A DNA stretch of 64,000 nt. Origin: a bacterium UBP11_UBA4055 (lineage in GTDB: Bacteria > UBA4055). Below, piece by piece: positions 18,277 through 25,938 of this stretch. Each line of letters starts with the position of its first letter. The first letter of the stretch is position 1. The notes below the pieces were generated by a model. That model saw only the letters and a program-made list of their open reading frames with translations, did no database searches and had not been told where the DNA came from. Location of the stretch: positions 18,025 through 82,024 of the forward strand of contig DFZN01000031.1 in NCBI GenBank assembly GCA_002382735.1. Reading direction: 5' to 3'. The position numbers and the translations under genes were made by a program.

Positions 18277-19975
18277 ATTTCCGCTGTTTTTTAATCTTTT
18301 TATATCGTTCATTAAATTTTTTCATCACACTTAATTTCTTTTCGACAGATATCTGTTCGCCGCTTACGGGATCAGAACCGGTAAAGTACAATACGCCTGC
18401 AAGAGTAAGAGGCAGAGGAACAAAGTTTATCACATTTCCAAGCTCAAGATCTAATTCCTGCAATTGTTTAATATTAAGGGCAGTCTCTTCTTCAGACTGA
18501 CCGGGATATCCTGCGCATATGTCAGCTGAGATCTTTAAATTTTTACCGTACTCTCCCGCTCTCTTTTTTAAAAACTTCAAATCTTTTATAAGACTTTCCT
18601 CCCCGTCGAACCCCATCAGCTTTCTCTGCGTATCCGAAAAACTTAACACATGAAGCTCTAAATTACCGTCATTCCTTTTAGTCAGAAAGTCCTTGTATAT
18701 CTCCTTATCTCTGACAAGAAGTTTCATATCTGCATCACCAGCATAGAAATTATTTCGGACATTCGGGAATTTGTCAAAACCTTCAATAATTTTTAAGATC
18801 TCTTCGTTTTGCGTTTTTATATTCGGGCAGACATCAGGCAGCGTACAGGATAATCTCGCGCATTGGGAACACATTTTCCTGTTGCCTGTCTTTACTGCGT
18901 AATGATTAAAATACGGCGACCCGAATATCCTGACAATCTTATTGTAGTCTTTCGATCTGATGAATTTTATGACTTCTTTTCTTATCTCCTCATTCGACCT
19001 TGACGAGATCATTCTCCCTGAAATAAATATTTCCTGAGAGTCTGAAATGTCGTTAAGACAGCCCCTGTGTGTCAGTATTGAGTCTTCTATGAACCTGCAT
19101 ATAGGGATCTCATCTTTGTATTTGGGATGCGGGCGTCCCTTGAAACCTGTTCCATAAAGGCTGTCAGTTTCTTCTTCAGTCAGAGGAGGCTGGGCTGTAT
19201 TAATAACAAGATATCTTCCCACAGCTCTCTGAACAACAGTTTTTGAATTGTACGGGTTCATATTTTTGTGAAGTGCCAGATGGTGTTCTGCTAAAAGTCC
19301 CGGATTTTTCTCCAGGCTTTCGTGAGAAGGTACCTGGGCATAATTACTTACCTGACCGATATCTTTAATAATAAAAGCTGTTCCGCTAAGTCTGATGTCA
19401 TTTTCTATACTCTTTTTATTTTTCAGCATCCCGCAGATATTCAGAAGATTGTATTCGATGTTCCCGTATAGCAAAATATCTGCTTTAGTATCTAAAAGTA
19501 CCGGCTTTCTCAACTTGTCTGACCAGTAATCATAGTGACTTGCCATTCTTCCTGCCGCTTCAGGTCCCGCGATGATGACAGGCACATCTTTATAGAGTTC
19601 TTTTATTTTGCCGCAGTACCTTATCAGCGCTCTGTCAGGCCTGTTATATCTCTTCCCTCCCGGCACATAAGGATCAGTGCTTCTGAATTTTTTGAATGCC
19701 GTATAATTCATCGCCATGGAATCCTCCTTCCCTGTTATTACAAGAAAAAAAAGAGAAGGTCTTCCGTAACGCTTCCAGTCGTCATCTTTATCAATATCAG
19801 GCATGTCAAGGATAACGGTTTTATAGCCGTTGAAATTCAGGAATCGACCCGCTGATGCCACCTGAAAATACGGATGGTCCACATATGCGTCTCCCGTTAC
19901 AATAATAACATCCGCTCTTTTCCAGTTCAGATCATCGAATTCTTTTCTGGTCGCGGGTATAAATCCTTTCAGCAT
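18275..19975 (-). CDS. YgiQ-like radical-SAM-fold protein lacking two of the three cluster cysteines
   Basis: About 566 residues. It follows the YgiQ (UPF0313) architecture: N-terminal F-I-P-A-T-R-K-E-F, a B12-binding-like region (V-I-I-A-G-P-E-A-A-G-R), then S-I-L-T-H-R-G-C and G-R-M-I-S-S-R-S, which normally bracket C-x3-C-x2-C. Here the segment is C-LND-I-SD-S: only C306 remains, and I310 and S313 replace the other two ligands without any indel. The C-terminal C-S-Q-C ... C-P-N and L-P-L-T-L-A-G-V-L-Y-F-T-G region is kept. A normal 4Fe-4S/SAM centre therefore seems impossible, so it may be a pseudoenzyme or use another centre. ATG 19975 is preferred over GTG 19978 because GGAG lies 7 bases upstream. 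Confidence 0.82.
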   Translation of the reverse strand: MLKGFIPATRKEFDDLNWKRADVIIVTGDAYVDHPYFQVASAGRFLNFNGYKTVILDMPDIDKDDDWKRYGRPSLFFLVITGKEDSMAMNYTAFKKFRSTDPYVPGGKRYNRPDRALIRYCGKIKELYKDVPVIIAGPEAAGRMASHYDYWSDKLRKPVLLDTKADILLYGNIEYNLLNICGMLKNKKSIENDIRLSGTAFIIKDIGQVSNYAQVPSHESLEKNPGLLAEHHLALHKNMNPYNSKTVVQRAVGRYLVINTAQPPLTEEETDSLYGTGFKGRPHPKYKDEIPICRFIEDSILTHRGCLNDISDSQEIFISGRMISSRSNEEIRKEVIKFIRSKDYNKIVRIFGSPYFNHYAVKTGNRKMCSQCARLSCTLPDVCPNIKTQNEEILKIIEGFDKFPNVRNNFYAGDADMKLLVRDKEIYKDFLTKRNDGNLELHVLSFSDTQRKLMGFDGEESLIKDLKFLKKRAGEYGKNLKISADICAGYPGQSEEETALNIKQLQELDLELGNVINFVPLPLTLAGVLYFTGSDPVSGEQISVEKKLSVMKKFNERYKKIKKQRK

Positions 19976-20010
19976 CACAATTCTCCGTTTTACTGATCAA
20001 ATCTAAATAA

Positions 20011-20036
20011 AAAAGCTGTCAAAAGACAGCTTTTTT
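20011..20036. terminator. Perfect terminator-like hairpin in a divergent intergenic region
   Basis: AAAAGCTGTC, loop AAAA, GACAGCTTTT then TT: a 10-bp perfect stem with A/U tracts on both sides. Neither neighbouring gene ends here: the YgiQ-like gene starts at 19975 going left and waaA at 20187 going right. It may act as a leader attenuator or 5' stabilising hairpin of the YgiQ-like mRNA, or end a small RNA. Confidence 0.6.
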
Positions 20037-20047
20037 ATTTAATTTGG

Positions 20048-20075
20048 ATTTTATATTGTGATATTTTGTTCACAA
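20048..20075 (-). promoter_or_regulatory. Possible promoter for the YgiQ-like gene
   Basis: Minus strand TTGTGA (20075-20070), 16-base spacer, TAAAAT (20053-20048). Transcription would begin almost at the hairpin at 20011-20036, placing that hairpin at the very 5' end of the message. Confidence 0.4.
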
Positions 20076-20077
20076 AG

Positions 20078-20106
20078 TTGATATTCACGCACCGCAACAA
20101 TTTTAT
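20078..20106 (+). promoter_or_regulatory. Possible promoter for the waaA operon
   Basis: TTGATA (20078-20083), 17-base spacer, TTTTAT (20101-20106). The -10 box is a weak match, and the site lies about 80 bases before waaA. It overlaps the -35 region of the divergent candidate promoter. Confidence 0.35.
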
Positions 20107-20186
20107 TTTTTCAAAATATAGCTTGAATTTTTACGATAAAATTCTTTAATTCTATCTCTGTATAAAAACAATGTCCGGAGATCGTT

Positions 20187-21563
20187 TTGTTGGCAAAAAT
20201 AGCATATAATTTCGTACTTGTACCTTTTCTTTACTTCGGATTGAAGGTATCGTCACTTTTCAACAGAAAAGTCCGCAGGTCAGTTGAGGCGAGAAAAAAT
20301 ATAATTGACAAGCTTAACCGCGACAAGATAAATCTGAATCCGTACAGCGTTACGATCCTGTTCCACTGTTCTTCGATGGGAGAATACAAACAGATCGTTC
20401 CCATAGCTGAAAAACTTGCAGCCGATCATAATGAGGATTATAACCTCGTACTTTCTCTGTATTCACCGTCAGCATACGATAACATTGACCGTGAAAAAAG
20501 CTGTTTTAAACTCATTACTTATACTCCTTTCGATCTTTATTTTGAGACCAGAAAATTCATAAATACGATCAATCCCGATATAGTTCTTATCTCGAAACAC
20601 GATGTCTGGCCTAATTTCATCTGGGAACTTAAGAAAAGAGAAGTGCCGGTTTTTCTTATCAACGGTCTGTTCGCGGATGATACGAAAATGGACAAATGGT
20701 ACGCAAAAAGTTTTTACAGGTCCGTGTTCTCCGGAATTTCAGGAATATTTACCGTCAATGAAAAACACAGGCAGAGATTTATGAAGATATATCCTTTTGC
20801 TGACAAGATCGAAGCTTCAGGAGATACCAGATACGATTCAGTTATCAGAGAATCTGACGACAGCGGCAGTTTTCATCCTTTTGATCAGCTGAAAGATCTC
20901 GGAAGGGTCTTCGTTGCAGGCAGCTCATGGCCTAACGGAGAAAAATTCATCATTAGAGCATGGAAAAAGATCAAACTGAATTTCAGCGACTCTTTTCTTG
21001 TAATCGTACCTCACGAGATAGGTGCGGATCACATATACAAGATCGAGAGTCAGTGCCAGGAAATGGGATTCCGGACACTTGTATTTACAGAAATGAACGG
21101 AGGTCAAAGTCTGGACCAGTACGATATTCTGATAGTTGATCGGATCGGTTTACTGGCAAAAATATACAAATTCGGCAGCATCGCATATGTGGGGGGAGGT
21201 TTCTCAAAGAACGGCCTGCACTCTGTCATCGAACCTGCTGTTTACGGACTGCCTGTTCTTTTCGGTCCGAATCTTGACAAATCCCCGGAGGCCCAGGAAA
21301 TGAACCTTTTGAACTGCGGAATAATGTTCAACAACGACGAAGAGCTTTTTAATATCATAAACAGCCTGTGGTCTGATAATGACCTTTACCGCAAAGTATC
21401 AGAGATAAGTTACGAGTACATAAGAGAAAAAAGCGGGGCTTCGGATAAGATCATTAAAGTAATTAAAGACAGAACCTCCAAACCTAAATTGGACAAGCGC
21501 AATTCTGTTACTGAAGAGGAATTCGAAAGAATAATGAACAAAGAAAACTCAGGAAGAACATGA
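20187..21563 (+). CDS. waaA: 3-deoxy-D-manno-octulosonic acid (Kdo) transferase
   Basis: 458 residues, GT30 family. An N-terminal membrane-anchoring helix is followed by the H-C-S-S-M-G-E-Y segment that carries the catalytic glutamate, then S-K-H-D-V-W-P-N-F, and in the C-terminal half G-S-S-W-P-N-G-E, V-P-H-E-I and V-G-G-G-F-S-K-N-G-L-H-S-V-I-E-P. It moves Kdo from CMP-Kdo to lipid A precursor at the inner membrane. This, with kdsD, implies an LPS outer membrane. The start is TTG (20187 or the adjacent 20190) after CCGGAG. It heads a plus-strand operon and overlaps the histidine kinase gene by 4 bases (ATGA). Confidence 0.93.
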   Translation: MLAKIAYNFVLVPFLYFGLKVSSLFNRKVRRSVEARKNIIDKLNRDKINLNPYSVTILFHCSSMGEYKQIVPIAEKLAADHNEDYNLVLSLYSPSAYDNIDREKSCFKLITYTPFDLYFETRKFINTINPDIVLISKHDVWPNFIWELKKREVPVFLINGLFADDTKMDKWYAKSFYRSVFSGISGIFTVNEKHRQRFMKIYPFADKIEASGDTRYDSVIRESDDSGSFHPFDQLKDLGRVFVAGSSWPNGEKFIIRAWKKIKLNFSDSFLVIVPHEIGADHIYKIESQCQEMGFRTLVFTEMNGGQSLDQYDILIVDRIGLLAKIYKFGSIAYVGGGFSKNGLHSVIEPAVYGLPVLFGPNLDKSPEAQEMNLLNCGIMFNNDEELFNIINSLWSDNDLYRKVSEISYEYIREKSGASDKIIKVIKDRTSKPKLDKRNSVTEEEFERIMNKENSGRT

Positions 21564-22753
21564 CGGAATTTCATACGAGACAATATGGACAATATGAACA
21601 GTCATTTAAGGTACTTGCAGTATTCATATCGTTCCTTTCGGTATCTTTTATACTTGGATATTACTGGTTGTTGATGGGCACTCACAGCTCAAAGAATTCT
21701 GAACTGATCAACGAATTAATTGTTTCATATTATGATTATGACGAAAAACCCGACAAGCCGAACAACGAACTGAAATTCAAATACATTACAGAACTGCTTT
21801 TAAGATCGGACAAAACATTCATACTTACGATCAATTCTAATGAGAACGAGATCCCTGTTGTGTGGAATATGCCTTACCGTAAAGGAAAAGATATCAATCT
21901 TAAAAAAGAATTGAACAGCAGGTCTTTCAGCAGTCTTTCTCTCGCCGGTAAGAACAGTTTAAAAAAGCTTTACTATATTCCGGATGATCTGATCAGCAAA
22001 ATGAGATTATACCCTTTCTTTCTGTTCCTGACCCTTTTAACAATAGTTTTGATGGCCTTCTACCTGTTTTATTATATGCGGAGAAATGAAAAACAATCTG
22101 TATGGATAGCCATTTCCAAAGAGACCGCGCATCAGCTTGGAACACCGCTCACTTCCCTCAGGGGATGGAGAGATCATCTTCAACAACTGGGCAAGTCTGA
22201 AGAACGGATCAGTTCAGTCGCCGACGGTCTTAAAGAGGATATTGAAAAGATATCGCTCGTCGTGAACAGATTTTCTAATATTTCTTCAGACAAGGAATTT
22301 AAAATGTGCGATACCGGTCTTATCATCACAAAAGCCGCCGACTATATTTCCAGACGGCTGCCTTTGGAATCAGGCCGCATTGAACTGGAAAAGACTGTAG
22401 GAGAGGCACATAACATATACGCTAACGAAGTGCTTCTCGAATGGACATTCGAAAATCTTCTGAAGAACGCGATCGAATCATTAAAAGAAGATCAGCCGGG
22501 AAAGATTAAAATAGTCCAGTATGAGGAAAAAGATAAGATCATTGTAGAGATCATAGACAACGGAAGCGGCATACCCTCTGCTTTAAAGAAAAAAATATTC
22601 GAGACAGGATTTACTACAAAAAAAAGAGGATGGGGTCTCGGACTTTCGCTCAGTAAAAAGATCATCGAGCAGTATCACAGCGGGAAACTTTATGTAAAAC
22701 ACAGCGGGCAGGAAGGTACAACCATGCGTATCGAACTCAACAAATTTATTTAA
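21560..22753 (+). CDS. Orphan sensor histidine kinase with two membrane helices
   Basis: 397 residues. Helix 1 is near residues 16-38, a short periplasmic sensor of about 100 residues follows, and helix 2 is near residues 150-172. There is no clear HAMP domain. The kinase core has the H-box E-T-A-H-Q-L-G-T-P-L-T-S-L (H191), N-box L-L-K-N-A-I-E-S, G1 D-N-G-S-G-I-P and G2 K-R-G-W-G-L-G-L-S-L. No response regulator is encoded nearby; it sits between waaA (4-base overlap) and lon (9-base gap). That context suggests it senses envelope or LPS state, but this is inference. Confidence 0.9.
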   Translation: MTEFHTRQYGQYEQSFKVLAVFISFLSVSFILGYYWLLMGTHSSKNSELINELIVSYYDYDEKPDKPNNELKFKYITELLLRSDKTFILTINSNENEIPVVWNMPYRKGKDINLKKELNSRSFSSLSLAGKNSLKKLYYIPDDLISKMRLYPFFLFLTLLTIVLMAFYLFYYMRRNEKQSVWIAISKETAHQLGTPLTSLRGWRDHLQQLGKSEERISSVADGLKEDIEKISLVVNRFSNISSDKEFKMCDTGLIITKAADYISRRLPLESGRIELEKTVGEAHNIYANEVLLEWTFENLLKNAIESLKEDQPGKIKIVQYEEKDKIIVEIIDNGSGIPSALKKKIFETGFTTKKRGWGLGLSLSKKIIEQYHSGKLYVKHSGQEGTTMRIELNKFI

Positions 22754-22762
22754 AGGGAACAG

Positions 22763-25123
22763 ATGTACGGCGAATTGAACATAAACAGTGATTCATCAAA
22801 GATAGTTAACGGACTAATCTACAGGATCGTGCCTTCAAAGGACAGGATCCCGTTTCCGGGCAATATAATTTCTCTCAATGTTGACTCGGGACATTTTACA
22901 GAGCTGCTTGAGGAAGCGGAAATTAATGACTCTCTGATAGTTATACTAGGCAAAAAGAACCAGTACGCTTCTGATTTCTCGCAGGATTCCTATTTTAGCT
23001 ACGGATGTATTTCAAAAGTCGTTCAGGTCATAAAACTCCCGAATTTTGGAAATAAGGCTATTATAAGATGTCTTAAAAGGGTCAGGGTTACGGAATTCCA
23101 GAAAAGGAACCTGAACCTTTATGCGAGGATCGAAACGATCGAGATAAATACTGAATCCGATGATATTTTAAAAGCCACGCTCAGGCTTCTCAGAAAACTG
23201 TACATCGAATTTCTCGACCTTAACCCCCAGCTTGAAAGACCTGATTATCTGCTCAACATAAATGATGATCTGATAAATCCGCTGAAGCTTACAGATACTA
23301 TAATGGGGAGCCTTAACCTGAATTACCATAGAAAACAGAGGATGCTTGAGATCAGCGATTTTAGATATTTTGTTTCAGAGCTCCATTCGATCCTGATAAA
23401 CGAGATCGAGTTCTCGAAACTTGAAAAGAAGATCGAGGCGGATGTTTCTCAAAGAACATTGAAGGAACAGAAAGATTATTTTCTGAGGGAAAAAATAAAA
23501 GGACTGAGCTCAGAGCTCGGGTCTGATGCTCTTCAGATACCGGAAGTTGAAAAAATAAACGATCTCAAGGCTCGGGGTGAATTGTCAGAGCAGGCTATTA
23601 TTAAAGCTGATATAGAAATTGAAAAACTGAACAAACTGCATTCGATGTCACCGGAATACGGATTGCTCAGAGATTACCTCGATCTTATAATAAGCCTGCC
23701 GTGGAAAAGGTCGGGTGAAGTAAATGTCGATATTCATATTGCGGAGAAAATACTTGATGAAGACCATTACGGGCTCATAAAACCAAAAGAGAGGATCCTT
23801 GAATATCTGTCAGTGCTCAAGCTTGTCGAAAAACTCAAGAGTCCGATCCTTTGTTTTGTCGGTCCTCCGGGCACCGGAAAAACTTCACTCGGTAAATCCA
23901 TAGCGAGAGCTCTCTCAAGAAAATACATAAGGATCGCGCTTGGCGGACTACACGATGAAGCAGAGATACGCGGTCACAGAAAAACTTATATCGGAGCTAT
24001 GCCCGGAAAAATAATTCAGTCCATAAGAAAGGTCGGCGTGAACAATCCTCTTATCCTGTTCGACGAGATCGACAAGATGTCCTCGGATTTCAGAGGTGAT
24101 CCCGCATCAGCTTTACTTGAAGTCCTTGATCCTGAACAGAACAATACATTCACTGATAATTATCTCGATATCGAATTCGATCTGAGCAATGTTCTTTTCA
24201 TCGCCACGGCGAACGATCAGAACAGGATACCTCTTCCCCTTTTGGACAGGATGGAGATAATCAGACTTGACGGATATATTGATATCGAGAAGTACATGAT
24301 AGCAAAGAACTATCTTATACCTGAACAGAAAAGGGTCAATGGTCTTTCGGAATCGAACCTGACCATATCTGAGAATGCTGCATACAAGATAATAAATGAA
24401 TTCACGATGGAAGCAGGCGTAAGAGAACTTGAGCGGAAGATAGCGAAGATATGCCGAAAATCAGCAAAACTGCTTATAGATGACCCCGAAAAAAAGATAA
24501 AGGTCAGCTCATCGAACCTGAATTCATTTCTGGGGATAGAGGAATATAAAGATTTCTCAAGCGTAAAAGGCACTAAAATTGGTGAGGTGAACGGACTTGC
24601 ATGGACAGTTTCCGGAGGATCGATACTCAAAACTGAAGCTAATATAATCAAAGGTAAACCTGACCTGAAACTGACGGGGAAGCTCGGAGAAATAATGAAG
24701 GAATCAGCTCAGGCCGCGCTCAGCTATATAAAAACTTTTTCAGATAAGTACGGGATTGACCCTGAGAAATTTGAGAAGAATGAGATCCATCTCCATTTCC
24801 CTGAAGCTGCAACGCCCAAGGACGGACCGTCTGCCGGAGTAACGATAGCCGTAGCACTCATAAGCGCGCTTAAACAGATGCCCGTCGAACAGAATATCGC
24901 GATGACAGGCGAGATCACGATACACGGAGATGTTCTGGCCGTCGGAGGGCTTAAAACCAAACTGATGGCCGCAAAGAGATCAAGGATCAAAACGGTTTTC
25001 ATACCTGAACAGAATATAAAGGACCTGGAAAATATTGACAGGGAGATCAAAAATTCTCTCAAGATAATCCCTGTATCTCATGTATCTGATATAATGAACG
25101 GCTTGTATGGGGGGAGCTTATGA
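22763..25123 (+). CDS. lon: ATP-dependent protease Lon
   Basis: 786 residues. In order: N-terminal substrate-binding LAN domain (I-V-P-S-K-D-R-I-P-F-P-G-N), a coiled linker (Q-K-D-Y-F-L-R-E-K-I-K), AAA+ module with Walker A G-P-P-G-T-G-K-T-S and Walker B I-L-F-D-E-I-D-K, and the protease domain with Ser690 in K-D-G-P-S-A-G-V and Lys731 in V-G-G-L-K-T-K. This is the full catalytic dyad. Lon degrades misfolded and regulatory proteins in the cytoplasm. The ATG has AAAGGGA upstream, and the stop overlaps the start of engB (ATGA). Confidence 0.97.
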   Translation: MYGELNINSDSSKIVNGLIYRIVPSKDRIPFPGNIISLNVDSGHFTELLEEAEINDSLIVILGKKNQYASDFSQDSYFSYGCISKVVQVIKLPNFGNKAIIRCLKRVRVTEFQKRNLNLYARIETIEINTESDDILKATLRLLRKLYIEFLDLNPQLERPDYLLNINDDLINPLKLTDTIMGSLNLNYHRKQRMLEISDFRYFVSELHSILINEIEFSKLEKKIEADVSQRTLKEQKDYFLREKIKGLSSELGSDALQIPEVEKINDLKARGELSEQAIIKADIEIEKLNKLHSMSPEYGLLRDYLDLIISLPWKRSGEVNVDIHIAEKILDEDHYGLIKPKERILEYLSVLKLVEKLKSPILCFVGPPGTGKTSLGKSIARALSRKYIRIALGGLHDEAEIRGHRKTYIGAMPGKIIQSIRKVGVNNPLILFDEIDKMSSDFRGDPASALLEVLDPEQNNTFTDNYLDIEFDLSNVLFIATANDQNRIPLPLLDRMEIIRLDGYIDIEKYMIAKNYLIPEQKRVNGLSESNLTISENAAYKIINEFTMEAGVRELERKIAKICRKSAKLLIDDPEKKIKVSSSNLNSFLGIEEYKDFSSVKGTKIGEVNGLAWTVSGGSILKTEANIIKGKPDLKLTGKLGEIMKESAQAALSYIKTFSDKYGIDPEKFEKNEIHLHFPEAATPKDGPSAGVTIAVALISALKQMPVEQNIAMTGEITIHGDVLAVGGLKTKLMAAKRSRIKTVFIPEQNIKDLENIDREIKNSLKIIPVSHVSDIMNGLYGGSL

Positions 25124-25743
25124 CCGGAACGGAATTCAGGATATTAAGTTCGGAATTCATAACGAGCTCAGCTTCAGGAAAGGACATTGTTGATGACGAC
25201 ATGAACCAGATCGTTTTCGCGGGAAAATCGAATGTAGGCAAGTCATCGCTCATCAATTCACTTTTAAACAGAAAAAAACTGGCTAAGACCGGTAATACTC
25301 CCGGTAAAACCAGGCTGATAAATTTTTTCCTGATCAATTCATCGTTCTATTTCGTAGATATCCCCGGCTACGGTTATGCCGCAGTATCCCGTTCGGAAAA
25401 ACAGAAATGGGGTAAAATGATAAAAATCTACTTCAGCGGCTCCAAAAACATCAGACTCTCGATCACTATCCTCGACATAAGACACGATCCGGGAGAACAT
25501 GATATCAGGCTGATAGGAATGCTTGAAGAATTAAAACTGCCCCAGCTCATACTTCTTAATAAAAAGGATAAGTTATCCAACAATGAACTCTTTGTGCGGC
25601 TTAGCGTTTTCTCGAAACTGTTCAAGGAATATCCGTCCGTCGTGGATGTGTTACCTTACAGCGCAGTAAAACACTTTAACCGCGAAAAAGTTCTGGAATA
25701 CATTGAATCTTATGCTGCCGGAGGGCCAATTGATAATCGTTGA
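25120..25743 (+). CDS. engB: Ribosome-biogenesis GTPase EngB/YsxC
   Basis: 207 residues, the usual size. G1 A-G-K-S-N-V-G-K-S-S, G2 region K-T-G-N-T-P-G-K-T-R, G3 D-I-P-G-Y-G and G4 L-N-K-K-D-K are all present, in the TrmE-Era-EngA-EngB order. The protein helps assemble the 50S subunit. The start overlaps lon by 4 bases. Its 3' end overlaps the ferredoxin gene in another frame. Confidence 0.95.
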   Translation: MTGTEFRILSSEFITSSASGKDIVDDDMNQIVFAGKSNVGKSSLINSLLNRKKLAKTGNTPGKTRLINFFLINSSFYFVDIPGYGYAAVSRSEKQKWGKMIKIYFSGSKNIRLSITILDIRHDPGEHDIRLIGMLEELKLPQLILLNKKDKLSNNELFVRLSVFSKLFKEYPSVVDVLPYSAVKHFNREKVLEYIESYAAGGPIDNR

Positions 25744-25924
25744 CAGAAAGAACTGTGACAGATGCGGTTGCTGCGTTTCGGTATGCGAAGCTGACTGCAT
25801 TTCAGTTTATGAAAGCCGTATCGAAATAGATCACGAAAAGTGCGTCTCATGCAGAAAATGTGTATGGATATGCCCGCTGAATGCATTGGAATTCAGAAAT
25901 GAAAACGGATCGCTGAATAATTAA
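25730..25924 (+). CDS. Small 2x[4Fe-4S] ferredoxin
   Basis: 64 residues with two complete cluster motifs, C-D-R-C-G-C-C-V-S-V-C and C-V-S-C-R-K-C-V-W-I-C-P, spaced as in clostridial-type ferredoxins. The TTG at 25730 is chosen because GGAGG lies 5 bases before it, inside engB; longer readings from 25703 have no ribosome binding site. The gene thus overlaps engB by 14 bases. The electron partner is unknown: the next gene, glmS, is not a redox enzyme. Confidence 0.85.
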   Translation: MIIVDRKNCDRCGCCVSVCEADCISVYESRIEIDHEKCVSCRKCVWICPLNALEFRNENGSLNN

Positions 25925-25938
25925 AGGAAAATGAATAT

